The position numbers and the translations under genes are program-made. From the NCBI GenBank assembly GCA_937948815.1, contig CALFAM010000314.1, positions 1-36,155 of the forward strand: a stretch of DNA of 36,155 nucleotides, written 5' to 3'. Below, piece by piece: positions 1 to 11,473 of the stretch (positions within the stretch are counted from its first letter, which is position 1; each line of letters opens with the position of its first letter). The notes beneath the pieces were generated by a model. It saw only the letters and a list, made by a program, of their open reading frames with translations. It was not told where the DNA came from and searched no databases. This stretch comes from an uncultured bacterium (GTDB lineage: Bacteria; Acidobacteriota; Thermoanaerobaculia; Multivoradales; J023).

Positions 1-1053
1 CGCGACTTCGAGGGTGTGGCTCTCGGTCAGGTGCGCGTAGCGCTTGACCATCGCGAGGGTCCGGTGGCCGAGGACTTCGGCGATCTCGGCGAGGGTGGCG
101 CCGCTCATGGCGAGGTAGCTGGCGGCGGTGTGGCGGCAGTCATGGAAGGTGAAGTCTTCGAGTTCGGCCTGGCGGACGGCGGTGCGCCAGGCGGCGCGCG
201 GGAAGATGGCCTGGTTGATGGGGACGCGACCTTCGAGGTTGGCGAAGACGAGATCGGTTTCCAGCGAGCGGACGTTGGCGCGTGCGCGGAGGGCTTCGAG
301 CACGGGACCAGCGAGGGGAACGGCGCGGCGGTCGCCGTTCTTGGAATGCTCGACGATGGCGCGGGCTTCTTCGAGATCGACATCGCGCCAGCGTAGGCTC
401 ATCAGCTCGCCTTGGCGCATGCCAGTGGAGATGGCCATCAAGGCCAGCAGGTAGAGGCGCGGCTCGTAGCTCTCGCGGCAGGCTGCGAGGAGGCGCTCGC
501 GCTCGTCCTCATCGAGAAAGCGCACGCGGCCGCGGGGTTCTTTGCGCCGCAGATGCGCACCGCGTAGGGGGTTGGCGTCGAAGCCGTAGACGCGCTCTAT
601 GGCTGCCCAGGTGAGCATGGCGGACAAGGCCGTGAGATAGCGGTTGCGGGTGGCAACGGTGACGGGCCGGCCGGAGACGCCCAGCCCTTCTTCCAGCACG
701 CGCAGACGCTCGGCGACATCGACGGGACGCAGAGAGAGGACCGGCAGCTTGCCGAAGCGTTCGGCCCACCAGGCGAGCATGCGTTGGCGGTTGGCGACAT
801 CCGACGCTGCAAGGCCGCCGAGATCTTGGGCGAGGTAGTGATCGATCAGCTCGGCGACGGTGAGACGCCGCTGCGCGGAGGTGGTGGCCTTGCGGCGCCG
901 ACGGTCGATCTCGGTCTCGACGCGGCGCGCCCACTTCACCGCGTCGGCTTTGCGGCGGAAGGTCTTCGCCTCGGCGGGATAGCCGCGCACCCGGACCTGT
1001 GCACGGTAGGAAACAGCACCGCCGGTTCGTTCACGCTTCTCGATGTACGCCAC
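1..1053 (-). CDS. Tyrosine recombinase (phage/ICE-type integrase), C-terminus beyond window edge
   Basis: Site-specific recombinase expected to integrate and excise a mobile element at the neighbouring tRNA-Ser gene. Reading the minus strand from GTG at 1053 gives 351 codons without a stop before the window edge. Domain order: an N-terminal Arm-type DNA-binding region (about residues 1-60), a SAM-like core-binding domain (about 65-160), then the catalytic domain. The full catalytic set is visible: Arg213 in TGMRQGEL, Lys238 in EHSKNGD, His304 and Arg307 in HDCRHT, His330 in LGHRT and nucleophile Tyr339 in VKRYAHL. The frame is closed upstream by TAG at 1066-1068, which leaves GTG 1053 as the best start. 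A TAGGAT box lies 9 nt before it. The gene reads away from the tRNA. Only a few C-terminal residues are probably missing, because the family usually ends shortly after the Tyr motif. Confidence 0.93.
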   Translation of the reverse strand, partial: MAYIEKRERTGGAVSYRAQVRVRGYPAEAKTFRRKADAVKWARRVETEIDRRRRKATTSAQRRLTVAELIDHYLAQDLGGLAASDVANRQRMLAWWAERFGKLPVLSLRPVDVAERLRVLEEGLGVSGRPVTVATRNRYLTALSAMLTWAAIERVYGFDANPLRGAHLRRKEPRGRVRFLDEDERERLLAACRESYEPRLYLLALMAISTGMRQGELMSLRWRDVDLEEARAIVEHSKNGDRRAVPLAGPVLEALRARANVRSLETDLVFANLEGRVPINQAIFPRAAWRTAVRQAELEDFTFHDCRHTAASYLAMSGATLAEIAEVLGHRTLAMVKRYAHLTESHTLEVA

Positions 1054-1055
1054 AG

Positions 1056-1096
1056 TGGGGGAATCCTAGCCAATGAATTCCCCCAATATTCCCCCA
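1056..1096. promoter_or_regulatory. Three copies of ATTCCCCCA at the integrase promoter (putative arm-type or operator sites)
   Basis: Seen directly: ATTCCCCCA at 1077-1085 and again at 1088-1096 in direct orientation, 11 bp apart (about one helical turn), plus the exact inverted copy TGGGGGAAT at 1056-1064. The inverted copy lies between the int start codon and its candidate -10 box and overlaps that box by two bases; the direct pair lies in the expected -35 region. Inference: binding sites for the integrase N-terminal arm domain or a repressor/excisionase, allowing autoregulation. No experimental analogue is known to me for this exact motif. Confidence 0.5.
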
Positions 1097-1188
1097 TTTC
1101 GCCGTACAGGCCTTCAAGCGCACGGCAGGCGGGCTCTCAGCGGAAGCCCACCAAGATCGCGCAAATTCTTTGATAGGAGAAAGATAAC

Positions 1189-1278
1189 TGGCGGAGGGAG
1201 TGGGATTCGAACCCACGGACCGCGTGAACGGTCAACGGTTTTCAAGACCGTCGCATTCGACCACTCTGCCATCCCTCC
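1189..1278 (-). tRNA. tRNA-Ser(UGA), with encoded CCA
   Basis: On the minus strand the gene folds as a class II tRNA of 90 nt. The 7 bp acceptor stem pairs GGAGGGA with TCCCTCC, followed by discriminator G and an encoded CCA. The anticodon loop CTTGAAA carries UGA (serine, UCN codons). There is a long variable arm, and the T arm contains GGTTCGAATCC. It lies 27 nt downstream of serS on the same strand, so both may share a transcript. Its 3' end faces the integrase gene 135 nt away, which makes it the likely attachment site of the element extending to the left. Confidence 0.97.
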
Positions 1279-1305
1279 GCGGGAGGCTTTGCTGCGCCGG
1301 CGTGA

Positions 1306-4760
<3,455 letters not shown>

Positions 4761-4764
<4 letters not shown>

Positions 4765-7076
4765 GTCAGTCGACGAACCGAGCCCCAGATGGAACGCCAC
4801 GCGGAGCGTTCGCGCCACGCGCATTCCTGGGATGGTGCCTGGCCAGCGCCGGCGCTGGCCTCGCCGGCTGGATGCTCAGCAGCCGCATGCTGGCAGACGA
4901 TCCGTTCCGCCCGCTCCTATTCGCCATGCCGGGTACCGGCCTGGCGCTCTGGGCGATCTTGCAATCGCTTCGGCGCACCCAGACCTGGACGCCTGGCGCC
5001 AGAGAGACCGCCCCCCAGGCATTCCCACCCACGCTGGCGGCCTCCATCCTCGCCGCCGCCGGCTTCACCTTACTCACACTTCAGCGCGATCGGCTGGGGC
5101 TGCCGTCCCCCAATGCGCCCCTGGCAGCCGCCGGCCTCGTGCTCTTGGCACACAGCATCGTCACGATGGTGCCGGCCTTGCGTCGTTCGCTCGGCAACCG
5201 GCTCGGAACGCGACCTCACCCCGCATTCGCGCTCGTGCCGTTGGTCGTCTACTGCACGGCGGCCCTGTGGTCGACCGCCGTTCGGCCCCCGGACGGCGAC
5301 GAGCCCTACTACCTTCTCGTCGCCCACAGCCTGGCCTTCGATCTCGACACGGATCTCGTCAACAACTACGCGGAGGAAGACTGGCAACGCTTCCTCGATC
5401 GACCGCTCGAACCGCAGCCCGGCGATCCGCGCGGCGCGGATGGCGCACAGTACTCCCGCCACAACATGCTGTTGCCCCTGCTGCTGGCTCCCTTCTACGC
5501 CATCGGTGGACGTGCCGGCGCAGTGTTTGTGATCGCCTGTGCCGCGGGCTTGCTCGCCTGGATGACACTGCGGCTGGCGGCCAGGGTGCTCCCGGATCAG
5601 CCTCGCGCCGGTTTCCTGATCTGGCTCACCATTGCCTTCTCACCGCCGCTGCTGCTCTACAGCCATCAGATCTGGGTCGAGATTCCTGCAGCCCTCGCGC
5701 TGTCCGTGGCGATCGACCGTTGGTGGTCGATTCGCGCGCACGGTGTGCGCGGCTGGCGTGACATCGCGATTCTCGGCGTAGCACTGGCCGTGTTGCCCTT
5801 GCTCAAGCTGCGCTTCCTGCTGCTGGCAGCGCCGGTGCTCGCGCTCGTGTGTACGACGCTTCATCGTCGCCTGGACAGCCGGCGTGCGACCCGCCTTCTG
5901 GCTTTCGCGGGCACGGCCGCCGTTGCGGTGCTGGCCGGACTGTTGATTCGCAACCAGATTCGCTTCGGCAATCCGCTCAAGATGCACGCCTGGTCTGACC
6001 TCGCACCGGTCGACCGCCCCCTGTTCACATTCCTGCTCGGCGGAAGCGGCACGTTCTTCGACTGCGCCTTCGGCTTGTTCGCCAGCGCACCGATCTGGCT
6101 CCTGCTGGTCCCCGCGGTAGCGTTCGCCGCAACCGACCGATCGCGGCGGAGTCGCGATCACGACGCTGCGATTCCGCCGCGACAGCTGCTGCGAGACATC
6201 GCCTTGATCTCGGTGCCGTACTTGCTGGCCATCGCGCCTCGACTGGAGTGGTACGGCGGATGGTCGCCGCCGTTCCGCTATCCATTCGTGCTTCTGCCGC
6301 TTCTCGCCCTTCTCTTGTTGCCGCTGTTCGCGCGTCGCACGGCAGGCGTTCGCATGCTGGCAGGCGGCCTGGGGCTCGCGACCTTCCTGCTTTCCGTGCT
6401 GTGGTTGTCCGTGCCGGGCTGGACCTACAACCTTGCGGACGGTGGCAATCATCTCCTCGACGCCGGCAGCGCTCTGCTGGGGGCGGACTTGGGTCGCTTC
6501 TTCCCGAGCATGGTTCGGCCGCGACTGGCCACGTGGCTCTGGCCCGCGCTCAGCCTTCTCACCATTCCGCTCTGCTTGATGCAGCGGCCCCGCCGTCTGG
6601 CCCAGGTGTGGGGGGCTGCTGCCTTGATGGCGGCAGCGGCGCTGGTCGTCCTGCTCGCGCGCGTCGTACCGACGCACACCATCGAGCTCGAGGACGGCCA
6701 GGTTCGAACCCGCGGCGGTCACGTGTCGCCGCCGACCTGGAAGATCGAGCGTCCTCGCTACCGGGCCGGCTGGACCCTGCGTCGCAACACTCAGGTGTGG
6801 GCACCGGTCGTGGGCGAGGGGCAGGTGCGCTTGCGCATGGCGGTGCGCTACGTCAGCAACGCCCCGGAACGCCCCTTCTTCATCGAGGCACTCGCCGGCG
6901 AGCAGCCGATCTTCCGCTGGCAGGCCGAGGGCGACCAGGTGTGGCAAGCGATCGACATTGGCCCCGTGGACTGGCCCGCCAATGCGCCGTTGGTGCTCCT
7001 GGGGCAGGCTGAAGCCGCCCCAGGCCAGCCTGCCAACGGCGTCGTGGTCGACTACGTGGATTTCTTCTGGGAGTAG
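4761..7076 (+). CDS. GT-C-type membrane glycosyltransferase-like protein
   Basis: 771-residue integral membrane protein with about 11-13 hydrophobic helices and a soluble C-terminal domain of about 140 residues (from about 635). After the first group of helices there is an acidic extracytoplasmic loop with PDGDEPYYLL, resembling the first-loop acidic motif of lipid-linked-sugar-dependent GT-C enzymes (GT39/GT83-like). Such enzymes use polyprenyl-phosphate sugars and act on the periplasmic face. The C-terminal domain looks beta-rich and may bind carbohydrate or acceptor. The start ATG 4761 overlaps the stop of the preceding gene (ATGA), which indicates translational coupling and probably joint function. 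A longer open frame extends upstream to 3864, but it overlaps the preceding gene and reads as low-complexity Arg/Gly-rich shadow sequence, so it was not used. Confidence 0.8.
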
Positions 7077-7101
7077 TACCGAGCGCACAAGAGCGGAGTA
7101 G

Positions 7102-7107
7102 TACGAT
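7102..7107 (+). promoter_or_regulatory. Candidate -10 box TACGAT before the first GT2 gene
   Basis: TACGAT sits 6 nt before the ATG at 7114, inside the 37 nt gap after the preceding gene, and no Shine-Dalgarno sequence is visible. A 9-bp direct repeat GAGTAGTAC (7071-7079 and 7096-7104) overlaps both the preceding stop codon and this box. No good -35 is seen. It may be an internal leaderless promoter. Confidence 0.25.
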
Positions 7108-7113
7108 CGCGCC

Positions 7114-8088
7114 ATGGCAGCGCCACTGGTCACCGCCGTCGTCCCGACCTTGGGGCGCAGCCCGCTTCTGGGTGCATGCTTGCGCGCCATTCGACGGGCA
7201 GGCGGAGCGGACGTCGAGATCGTGGTGGTCGACCAAGCCACGCCGCCGCTGGCCCTCGAAAGCCCGGCGGCGTCCGAAACGCCGGTCGACCGGGTGCTTC
7301 GTCCATCGGCCGCGCAGCGCCTCGGCTTCGCGGCCGCCAACAACTTCGCATTCGCGACCAGCCAAGCACCGTTCATCGCGACCATCAATGACGACGCCAC
7401 GGTCGGCGTGAGCTGGTTCGAGCACCTGCTCGACGCGCTGCGGAGCGACCCCGGGCTGGGCGCCGTCCAGGGCAACGTCCTCGACATGGCAGCGGAGCCA
7501 CGAATCGACGGACGCGGCATCGCCTGGAATCGCTGGCGACAAGCGATTCAGCTCGGCCGCGGGCGGGCACCCACGGATGCGACAGCAGACCAGGAGATCT
7601 TCGGTGCCTCGGCGACAGCCGCCATCTTTCGCCGCAGCGCCCTCGACGAGATTTCTCGGGACGGACTCGCCCCGGCGGGTAGCTGGTTCGAGCCGCGCCT
7701 GGGCTCCTACTATGAGGATGTCGACCTCGCCTACCGGCTCCGGGCGTGCGGCTGGCAGGCCCGAAATGTCGTCGCGGCAGCCGCTCACCATGCGGGATCC
7801 ACCACCGGCAATACCTTGCCGCAACGGTCGTTGCCGTTGATCTACGGCAATCGCCACCTGACGCTGGCCCGACTCCTGGGCTATGTCTATTGGCCACGCC
7901 TACCGAAGATCCTGATGCGCGACATGGCCGACCTGTGGCAGGCTCGGCGCCGCGGAGATCACGAAGCCGTGACCGGCATCGTGAAGGGTCTGGGCCGCGC
8001 GGTTCGTCTGTTGCCCACGTTCGCGCGCGCCCGCTCCCCACTCGTATCCACGGCCGAACTCCGTCGCTTCACGGTCGACGAGGCTTGA
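7114..8088 (+). CDS. GT2 family glycosyltransferase (rhamnosyltransferase-like)
   Basis: Cytoplasmic inverting glycosyltransferase of the GT-A fold, 324 residues, expected to add a sugar from a nucleotide donor to a lipid-linked glycan. Visible: the N-terminal Rossmann strand VTAVVPTLGR, the nucleotide-binding VVVDQA (about 37-42), the metal-binding acidic pair Asp93-Asp94 in INDDA, and the catalytic-base type motif YYEDVDLAYRLR near residue 195. The organisation resembles WbbL/RfbN-type rhamnosyltransferases; the actual sugar cannot be read from sequence. It is the first of three consecutive GT2 paralogues. Its stop overlaps the next start (TGATG), so the genes are probably translationally coupled. 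Confidence 0.9.
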   Translation: MAAPLVTAVVPTLGRSPLLGACLRAIRRAGGADVEIVVVDQATPPLALESPAASETPVDRVLRPSAAQRLGFAAANNFAFATSQAPFIATINDDATVGVSWFEHLLDALRSDPGLGAVQGNVLDMAAEPRIDGRGIAWNRWRQAIQLGRGRAPTDATADQEIFGASATAAIFRRSALDEISRDGLAPAGSWFEPRLGSYYEDVDLAYRLRACGWQARNVVAAAAHHAGSTTGNTLPQRSLPLIYGNRHLTLARLLGYVYWPRLPKILMRDMADLWQARRRGDHEAVTGIVKGLGRAVRLLPTFARARSPLVSTAELRRFTVDEA

Positions 8089-9104
8089 TGACACCCCCTT
8101 CGAATTCCCGAGCTCAGCTGTCCGCGATTGTCGTCCACTGGCGCAACGAAGCCCAGATGGCACGCCTCCTGGACGCCTGGCCGGACGATCCCCACTGGCA
8201 GTTGCTGGTGGTCGACAACTCGCGATCACTCGAGGCTTTGCCCACGCCAGCGACCCTTCTCGTACCGGACCGCAATCTCGGATTCGGCGCTGGGGTCGAC
8301 TTCGGCGCGGCGCGGGCCACGGGCGACTGGCTCCTGGTGCTCAACCCGGATGCCCGTCCCGAGCCCGGGGCGCTCGATGCGCTACGGGCTGCGATCCGCG
8401 ACTTCCCCGAAGCCGCCGGCATCGTCCCCGCATTGGTCGATCCCGAGGGCCGGTCGCAGCATCTATGGCAGCTTCGGCCCCTGCCGACACCCGCGCAGCT
8501 CGTGGCCCAGACCTTTCGCTTTGTCGCCGTGCACGGCCCGCGAGAGCCGCCCCCACAAGGTACGACCATCGAGCAGCCTGCTGCTGCTGCGCTCCTCTTG
8601 CGGCGCGAGACACTCGATGCCGTGGGCGGCTTCGACGGTGGCTACTATCCAGCCTGGTTCGAGGATGTCGACCTGGCGCGGCGACTCGCCGACGCGGCCC
8701 GGCGTGATCGTGCGAGCGACCAGGCGGGAGAATGCCATTCCCGAGGCCGTCTCGTGTACGAACCCGGGGCGCGATTCGTACACGAAGGAGGGACCAGTGT
8801 TCCGGCCCTTGGCTATGGCCCTTTTCTTTGGATCTACTATCGCCACCTTGCACGCTACCTCCACCGCCATCACAGTTCCATGTGGGCCCTACTTGCCCGA
8901 GGCGCCCTGGTGATCGGCATGCTCCTGAGAGTGCTCGCACTTCCGCTGCGCAGTCCGCGTTTGGCCACGGGCCGTGGCGCGGCCGCCCGAGCCTTGCTGG
9001 CATCGACCTGGGGCGCGCTGTCCAACTGGCAAGGGCCGAGGCAGCTCCGGAACCGCTACCCGGAAGCGCCCATGCCACCGATCCCGAAGAGCACGAAGCG
9101 ATGA
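8088..9104 (+). CDS. GT2 family glycosyltransferase
   Basis: 338-residue GT-A-fold glycosyltransferase. Visible: the N-terminal strand LSAIVVHWRN, donor-binding VVDNSRS (about 41-47), NLGFGAG (about 63-69, typical of the rhamnosyltransferase branch of GT2), the DxD-equivalent NPDA at 86-89, and the WFEDVDLARRLAD acidic motif. A short hydrophobic stretch near residues 275-295 could associate with the membrane. ATG 8088 overlaps the preceding stop by one base and the gene ends in an ATGA overlap with the next, so three GT2 genes form a coupled run. An in-frame extension upstream to 7746 overlaps the preceding gene and is not supported. Donor and acceptor unknown. Confidence 0.9.
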   Translation: MTPPSNSRAQLSAIVVHWRNEAQMARLLDAWPDDPHWQLLVVDNSRSLEALPTPATLLVPDRNLGFGAGVDFGAARATGDWLLVLNPDARPEPGALDALRAAIRDFPEAAGIVPALVDPEGRSQHLWQLRPLPTPAQLVAQTFRFVAVHGPREPPPQGTTIEQPAAAALLLRRETLDAVGGFDGGYYPAWFEDVDLARRLADAARRDRASDQAGECHSRGRLVYEPGARFVHEGGTSVPALGYGPFLWIYYRHLARYLHRHHSSMWALLARGALVIGMLLRVLALPLRSPRLATGRGAAARALLASTWGALSNWQGPRQLRNRYPEAPMPPIPKSTKR

Positions 9105-10192
9105 TTGCCGACGGGGCACCGGAAGTCGCGATTCTGATCGTCACCCACAACGAGGCTGACGACCTCTCTGCCTGCTTCGAACATCTCGCGGACCAGACTC
9201 ACCGCCCCCTGTCCGTCGTCGTGGTCGACTGCGCCAGCACCGACGGCAGTCTCCGGGTGGCCCGATCGATGCAGCTCGCCGAGGTTCCGATCACCGTGGT
9301 CGACGCAGGGGTCAATCTGGGCTTCGCCGGTGGCATGAACGAGGCGTTGAGCCATACGACAGCCCCCTTCGTGCTCACCCTCAACGCCGACGTGCACCTC
9401 ACGCCCAGCTTCGTGGCGACACTACTGGCCCGGGCCCGCGATCCTGCCGAGCACGTGGCAGCCGTGACCGGCCGTCTGCTGCGCTTTCCAGGCCCACGGG
9501 GCGAGCAGCGCATCGACGCATGCGGCATGCGCCTGGTTGCCAGCTGGCGGCATCTCGATCGGGAAGCGGGCGCGCTCGACCGCGGGCAGCTCGACACCGC
9601 CGAGGAGGTCTTTGGCGCCACCGGTGCCGCGGCACTGTTCGCGCGGCGGGCCCTCGACGATGTGCGCTTTCCAGCCGCCCTTTTCCCGGACGATCCACGC
9701 TCGGCGGACGCGCCGACGGGGTCGGCTTCCGGGCCCGTCTTCGACCCGGATTTCTTTACCTTCCGCGAGGATGCCGAGCTCTGCCTGAGGCTGCAAGCCC
9801 GCGGATGGCGAACGATCTACGAGCCTGCGGCACGCGCCCTGCACCGACGGACCAACCTGCCTTCTCGCCGCCGCGCCATGTCGCCGGTGATCAACTACCA
9901 TGGCGTCAAGAATCGCTACCTCTTGCGCATCTACCATCAGCGTCTGGGGAATCTCTTTCGCACCCTCGCCCCAACCTTGATCCGAGACCTCATGGTGATT
10001 GGCTACGTCTTGCTGCGTGAGCGGAGCTCGCTGCCAGCCTTCACTTGGCTGTGGCGGCGCAGGCACCTGCTGCGCGCGCGCCGACAGTTCGTCCAGCAGC
10101 GTCGCACGGCGTCGATCGAGCATTGGTTCCACAACCAAGCCATGCCGCTGCCACCAACCCGGTCGCAGACGCCGCACGAAGGGGCGACATGA
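9101..10192 (+). CDS. GT2 family glycosyltransferase
   Basis: 363-residue GT-A-fold glycosyltransferase, third of the run. Visible: VAILIVTHNEADD (about 9-21), donor-binding VVVDCASTDGS (about 40-50), NLGFAGGMNEAL (about 72-83), the metal-binding LNADVHL with Asp97, and the FREDAELCLRLQARGW acidic motif near residue 225. The basic C-terminal part (YLLRIYHQRLGNLFRTL onward) is typical of enzymes that sit on the membrane surface. It starts in an ATGA overlap (9101-9104) with the preceding gene and ends overlapping the GT4 gene by four bases. The three GT2 enzymes probably extend one repeat unit sequentially; sugar specificity cannot be assigned. Confidence 0.9.
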   Translation: MIADGAPEVAILIVTHNEADDLSACFEHLADQTHRPLSVVVVDCASTDGSLRVARSMQLAEVPITVVDAGVNLGFAGGMNEALSHTTAPFVLTLNADVHLTPSFVATLLARARDPAEHVAAVTGRLLRFPGPRGEQRIDACGMRLVASWRHLDREAGALDRGQLDTAEEVFGATGAAALFARRALDDVRFPAALFPDDPRSADAPTGSASGPVFDPDFFTFREDAELCLRLQARGWRTIYEPAARALHRRTNLPSRRRAMSPVINYHGVKNRYLLRIYHQRLGNLFRTLAPTLIRDLMVIGYVLLRERSSLPAFTWLWRRRHLLRARRQFVQQRRTASIEHWFHNQAMPLPPTRSQTPHEGAT

Positions 10193-11355
10193 CACCGGCT
10201 CCCCCTGCCCGGCCGCTACGAATCGCCCTGCTCGGAAGCCGGGGCATTCCGGCCCGCTATGGCGGCTACGAGACCCTGCTCGAAGAAATCGGCGTGCGCC
10301 TGGCCGACCGCGGGCACCGGGTAACAGTCTATTGCCGTCCGCGCTACACACGGCGCGACGAACGCGAGTTCCAGGGCGTTCGCCTGGTCAGGCTACCGAC
10401 CGTCGCGACCAAGCATCTCGACACCCCGGTCCACACCTTGCTTTCCTGCTTGCATGCCGGCGGGCAGCGTCTCCGTGGAAATCGCTACGATGCCGCCCTG
10501 GTGGTGAACGGAGCCAATGCCCTGTTCGTGCCACTGCTGCGGCTCAGCGGGCTGCCTCACGCCCTCCACGTCGACGGCATCGAGAAACGCCGCGCCAAGT
10601 GGGGCCACCTCGGCCGCGCGGTCTATGCGGTCTCGGAGCGACTGGCGTGCCGGCTGCCCACCGTGCTGCTCACCGACGCCGAGGTCATACGCCAGCACTA
10701 CCTGGCGCGCTACGGCACGCCCTCATGGATGATCACCTACGGCGTCGAGCCCCGACCTCCACGCACCACCGGCGTGCTCGACGAGCTCGGCCTCAACCCG
10801 CGGGAGTACTTTCTGTACGTCAGCCGCTTCGAGCCAGAGAATCATCCGCTTGCAGTCGTCGAAGGCTACCGCCAGGTCGGTGGCGACCGGCCGCTGGTAA
10901 TGGTGGGCGATGCCCCCTCCGCCCAGCGCTACATTGCCAGGGTGCGCGATCGGGCAGATCATCGGGTGCTCTTTCCGGGGGCCATCTACGGCGAGGGCTA
11001 CCGCGAGCTGCTCTCCCATTCGCTCGCGTACATTCACGCCACTGAGGTCGGCGGCACCCATCCGGCGCTGGTCGAAGCCATGGGCTACGGCAACTGCGTG
11101 GTGGTCAACGACACGGCCGAGAACCGCGAGGTCGCCAGCGGTTGCGGCCACCTCTTTCGGGTTGCCGAGCCCGCGTCGCTCGCAGCGGCGCTCGAAGCCA
11201 TCGTCGAGGACCCGAGCGCAGCGCGTCGGGCAGGCACCGCCGCCGCCCGCCACGTGGCCGAGACGTACAACTGGGACCGCGTCTGCGATCGCTACGAAGC
11301 CCTCTTTCACGCCCTTGCAACCGGCGTGGGGCGTTCGTCTACGCCTGCCTCGTGA
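10189..11355 (+). CDS. GT4 family glycosyltransferase with DUF1972 N-terminal domain
   Basis: 388-residue retaining glycosyltransferase of the GT-B fold. The N-terminal half matches the DUF1972 pattern: RIALLGSRGIPARYGGYE at about residues 10-27, then HVDGIEKRRAKWG near 125. The C-terminal half is GT4-like, with YFLYVSRFEPENH near 210 and an E-x7-E-type region in EVGGTHPALVEAMGYGN near 285. Members of this family are commonly rhamnosyl- or mannosyltransferases of exopolysaccharide or O-antigen pathways. The start ATG 10189 overlaps the preceding stop (ATGA) and follows a purine-rich GAAGGGG. It ends the first overlapping run; the next gene is 118 bp further on. Confidence 0.9.
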   Translation: MTPAPPARPLRIALLGSRGIPARYGGYETLLEEIGVRLADRGHRVTVYCRPRYTRRDEREFQGVRLVRLPTVATKHLDTPVHTLLSCLHAGGQRLRGNRYDAALVVNGANALFVPLLRLSGLPHALHVDGIEKRRAKWGHLGRAVYAVSERLACRLPTVLLTDAEVIRQHYLARYGTPSWMITYGVEPRPPRTTGVLDELGLNPREYFLYVSRFEPENHPLAVVEGYRQVGGDRPLVMVGDAPSAQRYIARVRDRADHRVLFPGAIYGEGYRELLSHSLAYIHATEVGGTHPALVEAMGYGNCVVVNDTAENREVASGCGHLFRVAEPASLAAALEAIVEDPSAARRAGTAAARHVAETYNWDRVCDRYEALFHALATGVGRSSTPAS

Positions 11356-11412
11356 TGGAATCGCCCAACCGATCAATGCTACAGTACCATTCGAGAGTTC
11401 GCGATACTGTTG

Positions 11413-11418
11413 TACAAT
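11413..11418 (+). promoter_or_regulatory. Candidate -10 box TACAAT in the AT-richer spacer before the priming transferase
   Basis: The 118 bp gap 11356-11473 is clearly richer in A+T than its surroundings and holds TGTTGTACAAT, a near-consensus -10. It lies about 55 nt before the ATG at 11474. The -35 position (about 11390) reads TTCGAG, a poor match. A promoter here would let the priming transferase be expressed apart from the upstream glycosyltransferases. Confidence 0.35.
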
Positions 11419-11473
11419 CGCGTTCCGCAATCGCGAGCTACCGCTCGCACCCTCCGATTCGAGCCCAGATACC

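Noticed and set aside
5640-7520. Antisense open frame of 626 codons opposite the GT-C-like gene
   Set aside because: Composition is dominated by Arg, Gln and Ala with no recognisable fold, and it spans the junction of two real genes.
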